A DNA stretch of 64,000 nt from Sycobia sp. Sy_11 (taxonomy: Eukaryota > Arthropoda > Insecta > Hymenoptera > Epichrysomallidae), in assembly GCA_018907035.1 (NCBI GenBank), contig JACCIC010000003.1, positions 2,084,001 to 2,148,000 of the forward strand, read 5' to 3'. A program made the translations under genes and the position numbers. Under the pieces are notes generated by a model, which did not search any database, was not told where the DNA came from, and saw only the letters and a program-made list of their open reading frames with translations. Numbering within the stretch: the first letter of the stretch is position 1; each line of letters opens with the position of its first letter. This document shows positions 1 to 13,020 of the stretch, one piece after another.

Positions 1-645
1 AAAGGGAATCGGACACATTTTAACCGTAAAAATACTGGAAAATTAGATGATACTTTCTGCAGATATTTTTACGTGCAAATATTATTGCATTATTAATTGA
101 TTAGTTGTTAAATTATGTTTCTAAAAATATTTTCTACAAATCGCACATTAAATTTATCTTTTAACTTATGTTCTTCGATAAAAAATTGAGTTCACATAAA
201 CAGCTCATATCTTAAATTATTTAAATGTCAAAGTTAGATATGACCGTTCATATGAGCTGGCCTGTTATTAATAAATTAAATTGATTACTTTGAGTAGATA
301 TTTGGCATAATTTTAGTCGACACTTACTGGCCACCGGTGGAACTGACTCCTAAAAGCCCGAACTACGTGCGCATGGGTATTATTTTATTACGCGCACGAT
401 ATGTTGACTCGACGCCGAACTCAGTTTACTATACCCTCGAAATTATAGGCTGCTTATAATGTATTCACACATAAATTACTGATGAAAGTAATATAATTTC
501 CAGCACAAAAATAGGACAAAAATGTCCTTCTTAAGACAATATAGAATATACGTTTCGAATTTACGAACAATTGGTTCAGTAATTTTTTTGATAATCGTAC
601 GTAAACAAAAACACGTTTTGTCTTTATAAATTAGTATGATATTAT

Positions 646-653
<8 letters not shown>

Positions 654-697
<44 letters not shown>
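654..697. repeat. (TA)n microsatellite
   Basis: Uninterrupted TA array of about 22 units in AT-rich intergenic DNA. Confidence 0.97.
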
Positions 698-700
<3 letters not shown>

Positions 701-944
701 TGGGGAGTTCGTCTCTTCCCCTCAGGCTAGACTAAGCAAGGATAAACGCGGTTGGAGCGCCCTCAACTTTCGGGAAACTCTGTTTATCCATAAACCTCTA
801 TATAACCAGGTGGCTGTCCCCGTAGCTTATCCACCTTGCCCATTTTTTCGTCATAATGCCTTGCAGAAGGTCATCCGCGATCGTAAAAATATAACAGGGG
901 AGACAGGGGTATGCTTTTAGCCCTCCTTTTTGCTAGGTGGCCTA

Positions 945-961
945 ATATATATATATATATT
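945..961. repeat. Short (TA)n microsatellite
   Basis: About eight TA units. Confidence 0.95.
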
Positions 962-1521
962 GCTCTCTTGTTTTGTCCTTCCCCTTTTCACGCGTCGACT
1001 CTGCTTTCTATCTATCTGTTTCGTTCAAAATTTTCGTCCCCTTCCATCTTCTCTGCATCTAAGCATGGTTCATGCAATACGTATAGACGGAAAGTTTTAT
1101 AACGGGACCAGTGCCCGATCTGTGAATCGGGACACGGCCCACAGCGATCGCTTCGCGATAAGGAAAGCATTTAAGCAAATGATTTTTCTCTTGTCTCAGG
1201 CTTTATAGTGATTTCTAACCCTGGCGCACTTCTGCGAAACGGTAGAATTGCTTCGAGTATATAGAGCAATCTACATCTTCACTGACCGAATTCTTGACAC
1301 TGTGTGTTCCAAATATGTTTTGAGAAAGTTAGAGTTTTCTCGGTCGCTTTTACACGTATGTCACTCAATAGTGTAATGAAAAATGACGGTTTGCTTTTCA
1401 TGTTTTTCCATTTAAAAAGCTGATAAACTGTACGTATATCGTGCACTCAGATTTTTATCGACAATTGACTGATGAACTAACTTTAACTTATTTTAATGCC
1501 AAGAATTTCGTGCGTAAAAGC

Positions 1522-1544
1522 AAAAAAAAAAAAAAAAAAAAAAA
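1522..1544. repeat. Poly(A) run of 23
   Basis: A 23-base A run with no recognisable retroelement body beside it. It may be a tail remnant or simple slippage. Confidence 0.95.
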
Positions 1545-2635
1545 CTGCAACGTCAGCGATAAAATTCCCTAGTCGCGATAAAACACGAATCAGGGAAAAC
1601 AAATAACGGCTAATACTTCGTTCGATTTCAATAGATTATAGCGGGAGCTCTCACGGCGACGTCGCGTATTGATTTATTCGCCGCGTGTGCGCATGAATTT
1701 TTCTTTGCCCGCCGAATTTGATCGCCTATATACGAACATACAATGCGGCCATAAATAGAGGCTAATACGAGGATTAATAGTTTTATGGAGTTTAACGATA
1801 ATCCGTATGAAAGCAAGCTCGCTGCCCACTCGAACATATAGAAGAGCTTGAATTCGAAGTTTGACCCTATATTTTTATAAAGTATCGTATACACGTAGGG
1901 TAGTATATAGAGGGTGTACGTAGAAAAATGATTTAAACGATTAAATCTCCACAAATGTGTATCTTCTTCGGAACGCCCTCACTTTTCGATGAGATTCATT
2001 CTTTCGCTACAAAAAGAAGAAGAAAAAAACTTGTCTTAGCAACAAAGAAATGCAATACACGAAGTACATTTGATGTTTGAATAAATTAAAAGGCAAATAA
2101 ACTGATTTTGAATGAACGAAGTCATCTATTTGTACTGGTAGAATAATATACTGAAGCAATAAAATATCCTATATATTATTCAAATGAAAAATGTACACAT
2201 AATTTATAGAATATTATTTCATACTTATCTCATAAGAGGCAAAATGTCTACAGAGTATTGAATCTTACATTAATATTAAACGAACCGATTAACGCCACCT
2301 TCCAAGATACGAATATATCGATTTTGCTCTTGAATATTCTCAAGAAGCTTACATCCCAACTCTAACCATATCTGCCCCCTCTACCATATCTGTCCCCATC
2401 TCTTACTCTCTTACCTAAAGAAGTGATATTGTTTGAACTTTGAGGAAAATCTAGGGACCGAGGGAAATTCCATCAATCCGAAAGGAAGACAACCATTTCA
2501 ATAGTAATACCCACTGCAAACACTTTTTTAAAACGCCATTGTTTGCAGAAAAAGAAGGTCGAGCCCGGGTGGGACGATGGGTAGGAGAACAGAGTTATTC
2601 CATTCATTTCTGCGAATGGCAAGAGAGAGCGAGAG

Positions 2636-2637
<2 letters not shown>

Positions 2638-2683
<46 letters not shown>
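2638..2683. repeat. (GA)n microsatellite
   Basis: About 22 GA units with a GA-rich lead-in, at the edge of a GC-rich island. Confidence 0.97.
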
Positions 2684-2686
<3 letters not shown>

Positions 2687-2991
2687 AGCTAGCGGAGCGA
2701 CAGTGCCGCATTTGACGTTGAATTACAAAACGTCTATATAACGAGGCAAAAAACTGTAGCGGGCAAAAAATATCGCTTTGCATCTGATAATCGTGCCACC
2801 GTGACAATCCGGGTCTACGCGTCGCTTTCTGCCATTCTAAGCGGGAAAAAGCCAACGCGAGCGAGCGCAACGAAAAATATAAATGCCGAGCCGCGCAAAA
2901 AGAATCACGGAAGTAGAGCGAGGGCGGGGGGGATGAGGGGGGTGAGAGATGAAGCGGGGCGGGGGGCGGTGAGGGCGATACGTTGGCTGGC

Positions 2992-3004
2992 GGGGGGGGG
3001 GGGG
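2992..3004. repeat. Poly(G) run of 13
   Basis: Thirteen G in a row, preceded by several shorter G runs from about 2926; quadruplex-prone on the plus strand. Confidence 0.95.
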
Positions 3005-3836
3005 ATGAGAGACGAAAAAAAATCAAAGTGAACGAATACCAATATCTATGCTAATCTAATTAAATTTACTTTAGGAAATTCCCATCGCTCCAATCTCCAT
3101 GCCTAACGTAGCAAATGGCCTCCTCGCGAGGAAAAAAAATTGCGCAATACCGTTAGGAGGCAGAGGCGTGGTGAATTAGCGTAATTATAAGACGATTAAA
3201 AGGCCATTTTTGCCTATTGATAATGCATTTTTAATACATAAATTAGAATATGATATTGATAAAGCTCGTAGGTTCGCTAATGATCGACGAGTGCGGCACG
3301 CGTCGATTTGCATCAATATTTTACGACGGAAAACAAGAGTAAAGCAAAAAATCGATACTTTAAAACGAATGCTCGTGTATAAGATAAGCACTCTCCGCTC
3401 CCGCTGCCAGACGCGACGTGCGCGAATTGAGCGGCCGTTCGAACAGTGGCGAATCGAACGAAGCTCAGCCGGAAATCGATGCTACGGGAGAAAGTTACAT
3501 CCTATGGTAATGAAAAAATTACCATCCGCGCCCGACCGCGCGGCGCGCGCGTCCGCAATTACCAGTGACTCGCTCCACGCGATCGACACGGCGATACACG
3601 TTGCTTTTAAGCTCATTACACTTCGTCGGGCAGGCTGCGGGATATTGCAACTGTTCCGTCGGGCTGCCTGGCGGGGTTGGCCGGACGGATAGAACATACG
3701 CACGCGGATATGTGCATGTAAATCGGTAAAATTTCAGGCTCGAGGAGAGGCTGCGTTCGATCGATCGAACCCATCGAGAAAAAGTTTATAGTCTCGCTGT
3801 GTTTTTCTCGATGTAGTTTTAGATTGAGTACGTAGA

Positions 3837-3838
<2 letters not shown>

Positions 3839-3889
<51 letters not shown>
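3839..3889. repeat. (TA)n microsatellite
   Basis: About 25 TA units. Confidence 0.97.
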
Positions 3890-3890
<1 letters not shown>

Positions 3891-4577
3891 CAATCTTGTT
3901 TCCATTTAAAACTCGTTTCGCTCTTTCATAGATTATCTTTTCCTTACTTAAAATAGTAGTTGACAATCTGGGAAATCCTATATATTTGAGAAAATAGTCA
4001 CTAGTGAGTTATGAAAGGACTTCAGGAAGAGATATAAAATTTAGATAAGCATACATATTACAGTTCTTCCATCTTTCTTTGTCAATTATTCTTCAATCCA
4101 ATTTCCTGGGCAAGCTAAGCCCTAATGAGAACTGAAATACTTTGGTAAGCATCGTTTCTCTCTATCTTTATTCCTCGTTATCCCTAAAAAGAAGTTGCGA
4201 ACGACAGCGTTGCTCCAATTCCTATCGAGAAATCACGTTTATCCTGCCTTCCAATTATCCCTTTCTCTCGAAGGTCCGGTGATTCGGGGACACGCATGCG
4301 CAGAACTAGAGCCTTTTAACGCGGGCACGCATTCGTGGAAACTCGAGCAAAAGCGACAAAGTCTCTCTATTTCTCTCTCTCTCGCTCTCACTCTCATCCA
4401 AACTACCTTTACACACTTTTGCGCATCATCGTACACCTGTATAAAGACATTTCAATAGAGGCGAGAGCAGACGGTAGACGAACAACTGTTGACTTAGCGA
4501 CGCGTCGATCGCCGTGCGCGTGTTTGACTTGAAAATCCATCGTGACTTCTCAATATTTGTGGAGTGCGCCCTTTACT

Positions 4578-4667
4578 ATCTCTCTCTTTCTCTGTCTCTC
4601 TCTCTCTGTCTCCCTCTTTCTCTTTCTCTCTTATTCTCTTTCTCTCTCTCTCTCTTTCTCTATCTCT
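4578..4667. repeat. Imperfect (CT)n tract
   Basis: Pyrimidine tract of CT units with TTT, GT and CCC interruptions. A shorter CT-rich stretch lies at about 4362-4395. Confidence 0.95.
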
Positions 4668-5769
4668 TGCTTACTCGCCTTCACAGAAGATTGCGATCGT
4701 GCATGAGTCGCTGAGGGAAGAGAGAAAGCGAAAGGCAGAGACCGCGAGAGGGCGGGAAAGAGAGAAAAACAGAGGGCGAGCGACAGACCGAGCGAAAGGA
4801 CGACGGAGGCTACGGACAAGTGATATAGGGTCGAATTTTCGCCGAAACGTCGCTGGGAATTGTTTGGCGAGGACGGCTAGTGGGCCGCGGTTGGCCATTT
4901 TGCCCTTTGGTGGAACGTGGAAGGAGGATGGAGGGTCAAGAAGACGCGAGATTATTGCGCGCCCTGACGACCCGGCACTTGCCTCTTATTAAAGCGCCGA
5001 GCTCACTCTCGGTTCGCAATAAGTTTCGTTTAATGAACAAAATATCACGTAGTTCCTGTTTTTTTTATTATTATTATTTTCGCTTGGAATGGAGGTGGCT
5101 TTTTACGCAATCTAAAGCTGCGAAAGCGAATGTAATCTTTTTTAATTAATTATATTGAAATTCATGTTTATTCTCGTGACTTTACATCGTTTATAATTAA
5201 AAGCCGAAAAAACATTTAAAGAACGTGAAATAAATCTATGGCTAGGATTAATTGGTAAAGCTTCGATAGATAGTAATTTGATAACCACTTCTGATCTATA
5301 TAATGATAATAATAGAAAAAAACTACAGAAGAGCTCTAACGTTGTTCAATTCCCGCATTCATTATGTTCGTATTTGGTTGAAGAGTAATGCTAATATAAA
5401 ACATTCGCTATTGAGATAATGTACATTATTACAACCACCTTCAGTTTGAATTCTCATCTGCCGTAAAGGTTATTTTTCTTTGTTTTTAATTGTATTACCA
5501 GCTTATGCGATGAGTAATTTTAATATAACGAGAAATATGACATTCATTGCAAAAGTAATTTCGCAGAATCTATTTGTACAGTAAAATGTCTAAAACATCC
5601 CTCGAGCAAAGATATTTTTGCATGTACGATATTCGTAAAACATATTTTTGCGGGTAATATATTTCTATCTTTACGTTGCGTCAGATAGTGGACGTGTTTT
5701 CATTTCGTATAAAAATACATTTTTTACGACTGATGCGAGCCCTCCTTTTTCCTGAATGTACATTTCTTC

Positions 5770-5828
<59 letters not shown>
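5770..5828. repeat. (TA)n microsatellite
   Basis: TA array of about 28 units with one ACAT interruption near 5780. Confidence 0.97.
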
Positions 5829-5830
<2 letters not shown>

Positions 5831-6267
5831 TATACATATGTACAATATAACATGCGTAGCAGATAGGTTATGGGGATTTATCGATCGGTCGTACGAAAGA
5901 ATTTCAAACCCCGCAACGAAGTCCATTTTTGGAATGCAACGAATCAGAGGACAACGAAGGAAACGCGCGCATCTGAAATAATTGTGTAATTATTCTATTA
6001 CGTTCGATATATTGGGCGCGCGAACGCCCATTTTATACGGAGCGCGATCCGATTGCGCCGTTCCACGGTTTCGGTGATCTAAATAAATAAATCCCCGTCG
6101 CCCGTGGACGATGAGGCGCGCGCCTCCGAGCGCAAACAAGCAGGACTTTCATTAAAACGAACGCGGCCGCTCGCCTCGTCAAAAAGGTCGTCACGGGGAC
6201 GCGATGTATTTTCAACGAGATTCGGGGCTACCTCCTACCCCAAGCCCGATCCTCTCGCGCCCTTCTA

Positions 6268-6273
<6 letters not shown>

Positions 6274-6331
<58 letters not shown>
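6274..6331. repeat. (CT)n microsatellite
   Basis: About 29 uninterrupted CT units. Its complement-type GA array lies 108 bp downstream. Confidence 0.97.
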
Positions 6332-6335
<4 letters not shown>

Positions 6336-6437
6336 CATACATATACACTCTTCGTCGCGCACACAATCGGGTTTACGATCCAGCCAAGTGATACCCCCTT
6401 CCCAACTTTCCTTGTTGTTGGCTACGAGGGATGGAAA

Positions 6438-6439
<2 letters not shown>

Positions 6440-6488
<49 letters not shown>
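6440..6488. repeat. (GA)n microsatellite
   Basis: About 24 GA units, purine-rich for another 25 bases. It can pair with the CT array at 6274-6331 on the same strand. Confidence 0.97.
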
Positions 6489-6497
<9 letters not shown>

Positions 6498-6593
6498 CGA
6501 GAGATAAAGAGAGAGCAAGCGCAATTGTAACCGAACCCCGTGTTCGAAACGTTGTTACACTGATTGTAATTGCGAAAGCGGCCGCGTTGCGCT

Positions 6594-6596
<3 letters not shown>

Positions 6597-6640
<44 letters not shown>
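6597..6640. repeat. (TA)n microsatellite
   Basis: About 22 TA units, followed by an interrupted GA-rich purine stretch to about 6690. Confidence 0.97.
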
Positions 6641-6642
<2 letters not shown>

Positions 6643-8334
6643 CGCGGATAGAGAAAAAGAGAGAGAAAGAGGGAGAAAGAGGGAGAGACGCTTTTGGAGC
6701 TAAATGGAGGGAGGGCGAAGGTATGGGTTCGGTAGATCGAGTTTAACGGCCATAAAAACAAAAATCGGATTGACTGTGAGCGAGGTATTTCCGGCGGGCG
6801 TCGCTCGATCTTGGTGCTACGTGTATTCGTGTGGAATGAGTGTACCTGCGAGCACGTTTATAATAATTTTCTCTACATTGATATATATATATATAATAAC
6901 GTTATAACGTAGCGACGCAGATGCACCGCATCCTGTGGAGGACAGGTGAGAGCTCGCGAGTGCGCTCGTTTTGCGGAAAAGGATAAGAGAGAAAGAGAGA
7001 GCGAGAGAGAAAAAGTGGATGGATAGCAATCTCTTATGTCATTACGGGGCGAATGGTCCTTTCTTCGCCATGGAAAAGCCGGAACGCTTGCACACATAGA
7101 TAACCATTATGCTGCTTTTTACACAGTCCTTGAACGCGCGATTGTTATGTTCCGTGCAATACGAGGGTAGGGGTTACAATCGAGCTGGTAAAAAGAGCGA
7201 GATGAACGATAAGATCGTGAGGAATAGGGGTACTTTAAAGTTTTAGCTTTCAATATTTATTGTAGAGGGTGCAGTGTTCTTTTGCTCTGATGTTTATTCG
7301 TTATTTATTTTTTACAGCGGATGTTTGGTTTAAGAGCCTTGGAGAAGATTCTCGTGTAAAGTTCTCGTCATCGATTTTTATGGTTTTGCGTTATGTTATC
7401 TTATTTTGTGTGAGAGAAATCTAAACTTTTTGGATAAAATCAGAATTCAGAATTAATCAGGAATTGGTTGTAATTAATCAATTATAAAATGCAGTTTTTA
7501 TAAATTAAGATTAGAAAGGAAATTATATGTGCTGAAAGAAGCCATTACTAATCATAAAATGTCTTTCAGACGACTACAAAATGGTATCTCGAAGAAGCTA
7601 TTCTTTCATTCCTTGAAACGCTAGAAACCTAATCTCTGCAAACTTTCCGTCCTTTTGAGTTATCCGTTAAATTATTCAATCATTGTCTATGAAATATGCC
7701 TTCGTTATATTACGATATAAGAAAAAAGTGGACATATTCATTCAGACAGGCAGAAATTGGAAATTCTATCGGAGAAGGTTCCCAATTATTTTACGGGACT
7801 ATTGAAGTCATTTCGAAAATTTTGCGGCAAATCACTGGATAATGAAGAACCGTTCATCGAGTGCGTACAATGCCATATTTACCGCTCTTCGAATGGGGAG
7901 GGAGGATATGCACAAAGAACCGCTGCCAATCATGCGTAAAGCTCGGTAGATACGATCGAGGGCTGTTTTTCAACGAAATAATTTGTATCCGAGGCGCGGC
8001 CGCGTGACGTTTGGACGAAATCACGAAAGCCTGGCCCTGCGCACAAAAGGGCCACGATCCGCAAGGTCGGATCGGGCCTTTCGGTCGAGCACAATAATAA
8101 ATTTAACGAGGCGTGCCGTCACTCTGGGTGACAAAGAATGATTAATACAAAAATGCCATGGGGTTTGTGTAGGGATGGGGGCGGAGAGGAAAAATTATAT
8201 TTACGACAGTGGATTATCTTTCGCGAAATGAAGTTTTCGGAGGCCACATTCACACCCCCCCCCCATAATACCTTTGTCATCGTGGACGGGCGAGTTGCCG
8301 CCATTAACTCGACGTTTGTCATTCGCTAAGTGCG

Positions 8335-8353
8335 TATATATATATATATATAT
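8335..8353. repeat. Short (TA)n microsatellite
   Basis: About nine TA units. Confidence 0.95.
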
Positions 8354-8939
8354 TTACAGCTTATTAACGATCTGAAAACGCATAAGATTAAAGTAAAAGA
8401 AAAAATATTTTCGACTTGTTTATTCTCTCACAATTCGAAAAATTTTGGTAATATCCACATCAATGATATAGGACTGCGAACTTTTTTGTTAGAATTTTTT
8501 AGCATATGACTTACACACATGCTGATACCTTTTACTGTTAACGCAAACTCATCAGTTTCATTTTCGTAGCTGAGAAGTATAAATTTAAAAACTTGCATTT
8601 GCCTATGTAGAAGAGCCTTGCTGAAGAACCCAATAGATAGTTTTGCATGTAACTCTCCAACTCAATTAAGAGGGACTCGGCAGTGAGTCGCTAGTAATAT
8701 CAGCATATAGCTGTTAGCTAGCAAAAATTTATTCATTAATGATTATGTTTATTTTTAATTGTTTCTTTGGTTTTTCGACATTTTTCTGGGAACATTTTCA
8801 TTCATTCCGGAAAACGCACTTTTTTTTAAAATTTAACAGACCAAGCGAACAATTTAATTACTTTCGGCACACATACTTCGGCCTCGACTCGATCATAATT
8901 TAATCAGGCGTACTTTTAGTTAACTATGGCCTTTACGCG

Positions 8940-9745
8940 CCCGGTTTCCTCCCTGTTTTCCAAACGAAAATTTGCCTCACGACCCGCCAATGCAGCAACA
9001 CAACGCCCAGCGTTCGTTAGCAAAGTCAACTCGATCGGGCGAAACTGTCCCGCGGCCATCCAGACCATCGGCCAATTCCCTTAATCGAATCCGCCCTCGT
9101 CAAAGCGCGAAGCGCGAACGACGCGGGATCGCGACGGCGAGGGAGGCATTCGTCCCGTCCCGCAGTGCCCGACCCCGATTTCTTCGTCGCCCCGCCGTAC
9201 TTTTGCCGTCGCCTTTGGCGCGAGTCCTGTCGCCGCCTCGGCGTCGAGGCCCAACAGCCCCGTGCGCGCAAGCGGCCCGCGCGCGACGTCGCGGCAATAA
9301 TCCCGAGCGATTAATAAGCGGAGCTTCAGCGCTCTCCAACTCCACGTCCCCCCCATCGCGCGGGGTTCAAAAGTTGAAGGACCCGAGGGAGATTCGGCCC
9401 CTGGCCCTCCATCAGGCGCGGCTGTTGCGCGCATCAAGCGCGGCGGGACAGCGAAATTATGATTGCGCGCTTACAATTCCAGGAGGCGGCCGCCCGCGGG
9501 ACGTGAGCGCGGGCGAGGGGATGACGAGAGCGGGGGCCGTGGCAAGAGAGTTTAATTATTAATTGCTTCATTACTTTCCTGCAGAGGTGGACGGGGGACG
9601 CGCGAGCGCGGGTTGGGGGGGGGGGTCGTCCGACATTCCTCGCGCGGTTACCCGTGGCTTTTTAGGAGAAATTCGAGAGGCCAGGGATTCCTTTTGTTTG
9701 GGTCGGCGCACGGAGGAGGGCCTTTCGCTTGAACTGTTTTTTTAA
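8940..9745. other. CpG-rich GC island
   Basis: Very GC-rich and visibly not CpG-depleted, between AT-rich flanks. It is open over 196 codons on the plus strand (8972-9562) and over more than 80 codons in other frames, so openness reflects composition. The predicted peptide is Arg/Pro/Ala-rich and motif-free. It ends with an 11-G run (9615-9625). A promoter or enhancer island is possible. Confidence 0.55.
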
Positions 9746-12700
9746 TTTCTGCTGTGTTCAAAATAATTTGGTTTTAAAAAGTATTTAAAAATTAAAATTT
9801 TCTTGGGGTTTATGATTCGACAATAAGAAAAGAGTCTATTTTTAGTTACATTTTTTGATTAAATTGTAGCTTATTACTGAATTAAGTTCACTTGATCGTA
9901 TGCATATAGAATCATGGTTTCATTTGTGGTCGTTCGAATGTTACAAATTTATTCATGTGTAGTAAGTATTTAATGTAACATTTGCATGTGAAATTCAACA
10001 CCTTATCTTAATTTTTTATGTCCATTCACCTTCCATTCTATGAATTATAATAGATTTTTTCATATATCAGCCAACAAGATATCATTATATTTATATGATC
10101 TAAGTGGAAATATTTTTGCATTTAAATATTACTGTAAATGTAACAAAAAAGTTTGCACTCACAAACTCACAAGGGTGAGACAGCAACATTTAGGTGACGG
10201 ATTTGTTTCAGACGGCGGGACGTAGTGAGGGAGATATAGCGAACTACATAAGTGCATAGCGAATGATTGATTGTCTATGCTAATAAATTGACAAATTTTA
10301 ATTGACAATCACAAAGAAACTATACATTTAAGGATACACGCTGATTAACTGTTTTAATTGATTAAATAGACATATTGTTCCCACAAATCCAGTGCTTAAA
10401 AATAGAGATTTTCATGAAAAAAGTTCCTCCGATTACAAATAATAATATTCAATTTAAATACAAGAATTTATAAATAAGAAACTATCATATCTTGAAAATA
10501 GGAGAACATTAGGTTTTACAACTTTCCAACGCTCATTTTACACGTAACCAGTCTGGACAAAATCTGTCACCTAAATTTCATGGCCTCTCCTACTCAGATC
10601 TTTTTTTATTCTTAGAAAACAATTATAATTATGGAAATTGTATTGCAATCCAGTAATGCTTGCAATGAACAGAAGATTTACCATTATTTAAGCATATAGT
10701 GGCTAGTGTGAGTGTTTCTGTATTACAAAGAAATTTTAATTTGAACTTTTACTGGATGATATGAGTTGATATTTTCATTAGCATTCGTCATGTTTGCTCG
10801 CTTAGTGAATGACTTTACTGTCGTTCATACTTTTTCATTCTCTGTTTTCCCTTATACCACGTTCGTTGTTTCAAAGGGAGTTTCATTTGAATTTCCTTGG
10901 ATATTCACAAAGGATATTAAAAATCCTGATTGTTTATTTATTTAAACCTTGATTCGACCATCGTTACTTATGCTTCAGTATATAGTATATAAAGTTCAGT
11001 ATATAAATTATGTTCAGTCTATAGTCTTGATATATTTTACTAAGAATTACTAACTGGTGGTTTAATTCATTGATTGCTTAGCGTGCTTTTTCATTAATGC
11101 AATCCGACTTTTTTTCGATTAAATTGAAATCGGTTGAAATGATCGATCGCTGTTATGATTATATTCTATTTTATAAAATTAGGAATAAATTTATAGTTTC
11201 GTATGAGTTTGACAAAATGATTCAAGAACTAAATTTTGGAGTTTTGAGATATTCCAATCACTTGTAAAAGAGCACCAGCCATTAACATTTCTATATATTA
11301 TGCACCCTTCCATAAAATAAAGATAGTTGTACAATTATTTACCCGACCATTGAAAAATTAAATTCTGTTGTAGAATTTCAGACAGAATTGATAAGATTAT
11401 TAAAAGTATACTTGTCTATAATTCGTTAAAAATTGATTAATTTGTTGAATATACTTTATTATATTTACAATTGCGTGCAGATTTTTAACAAGGGCAAATG
11501 TCTTTTCTTTATTCTTTCAATAATTACGTAAGAATTTTTTTGACAAAGATTTCAAAGCTAATATCAACTGATTAATTACGTATTGAATTTGATAGTTACG
11601 TCATATCGATTTAGTCAAAATTAAATATAGATATATAACAAAATTAAATATAGACATATCGCGATCTATCGATAAATTCGCCTACATTTCCTCGTCGCTC
11701 CCTCGGACTTCATCGTCGAGCGATGGACGTACTCTGTGTCCGCGCGCATAAAATTCCATGCGGACTTATGTAAATGGACGCAGCTGCCGTCGCACGAGTT
11801 TCACGAATTATAAAGCCAGCTCGCCTGTTCGTGCTGTATCTCGCGCCCCATCGTATCGAGCCGAGCCAGGAAGAGATAATATGCGATAGAGGCGGAGTCT
11901 TCAACCTCACTGACTCTTCTACTACCTACATCGACGTCCCTCCCCCTCTTATTTTTTGTTTTTATACGGAATTATCGAGAGCATTTTACAAAACGGATAA
12001 AAACGAGGGCGAGCTCTTTAAATATTTGAACGAAGTGAAAGAAAAAAATTAAAAAGTAAAAAGGAGAAAGCGATGAAATTACGGAGCGATTCATCGGCGG
12101 TATTCCCGGTTATCGGCGGTATAGTGCACTTTATACTCCAGGAACGAAACGTATATCTGGGAATAATGAATTTTAATGCGCGAGCAAGCAAAACTGATCG
12201 GCGATTTTGCTGAAATTCAATGCGTAAAAGGGCATTGCCGTCCGTAAGCCAGACTGAAGAGCTGCGCACGTCGGGTGGGATTTGCGAGAAAAGTCAAAAT
12301 GCCGTGCAGACTTTTTATGCGATTATTCCGCACGGATCATTATAGAATAAGTGTGATTAGAAATGTTAAAAATTGCCCAGTGTAAATGTTCCACTTACAA
12401 CTTTAATATTGAGTTATTTACCATTACCCAATGCTTAAAATATAGATTAACCTATGTTCGAAATTGCAACGAGTCTCTTTCTTTGGTCCAAAATTAAAAA
12501 ATCTTACATAAAAAAAATTGCTATTCGAATACTCAAAATACATCTGCATCTGATGATAAAAAGAACAGGAGATGAATATAGGAGAAAGGCTTTAATGAAT
12601 AACTACAAGAAACTGAAATATATTGTGGGAAGTTGCATTGGTGAAACAACGCAGCTCCCAAAACGGACGCACTGCCGAAAAGCGAATCGCAGTTCGCCTT

Positions 12701-13020
12701 GTATTTTGCATCTGGGAGAAAGGCGGAACTTCTTCCTCTACGAGACAAGTGCCCGAGCGAATCGCTCGACCAGCAAACGAATGGAGCCAGCAGACGGCGT
12801 CGCACAATTCTAATGTAAAATCGCTTCTCGTGTGCAGATTTTCAATTGGTATTAATCTCATGAAAAATAGCCAATTGTATAGAAAAGTTCAGGAACCAAA
12901 CATATGACTCTTTCCTTGTTCATATGATACTTATGCCTCCATAATTGCGCCAGCAAAATTAAATCCGAGAGGTTAAGTAGAGATAAAAAGTTAGAAAATA
13001 ATTAAAAACTTTAGCTTAAC
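9745..13020. other. AT-rich intergenic DNA
   Basis: Contains the foldback candidate at 10.17-10.60 kb and small direct repeats (AGTATATA blocks near 10975-11030; AAATTAAATATAGA repeated near 11617 and 11641). A GC-richer patch lies at 11.66-12.3 kb. No gene is supported. Confidence 0.6.
10174..10597. mobile_element. Candidate MITE-like foldback element with imperfect inverted ends
   Basis: The left arm (about 10174-10221) contains ATTTAGGTGACGGATTTGT. The right arm (about 10541-10597) contains the reverse complement with few changes (ACAAAATCTGTCACCTAAAT), and similarity continues outward (GTGAGACAGC against its partner near 10585) and inward (CAGAC, ACG blocks). The core is about 320 bp of AT-rich DNA with no coding content. 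A short non-autonomous DNA transposon is the simplest reading. No clear target-site duplication was fixed. Confidence 0.5.

Larger units (their letters stand above)
1..2600. other. AT-rich intergenic DNA, no supported gene
   Basis: Apart from the TA arrays and the poly(A) run, I see only short frames without motifs. A small palindromic patch at about 1110-1160 (CCCGAT..ATCGGG and GCGATCGC) stands out in GC content but is unassigned. Confidence 0.7.
2600..5000. other. Mixed GC-richer intergenic block, no supported gene
   Basis: GC-rich patches at about 2790-3010, 3380-3690 and 4680-4990 alternate with simple repeats. Long frames on both strands are products of GA/CT repeats or CpG-rich sequence and carry no domain signature. 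Confidence 0.6.
5000..8940. other. Intergenic DNA rich in microsatellites, no supported gene
   Basis: AT-rich from 5.0 to 5.7 kb and 7.2 to 7.7 kb; moderately GC-rich at 5.9-7.1 and 7.85-8.3 kb. A run of 10 C lies at about 8255-8264. No coding region could be supported. Confidence 0.6.

Noticed and set aside
6204..6530. Ser/Leu- or Arg/Glu-repeat proteins over CT/GA arrays
   Set aside because: These are translations of dinucleotide repeats on either strand; the same applies to frames over 4514-4714, 32733-33125, 38041-38100 and 48597-48721.
8972..9562. 196-codon plus-strand frame
   Set aside because: Composition-driven openness in a GC island, with several overlapping frames on the other strand and no motif.
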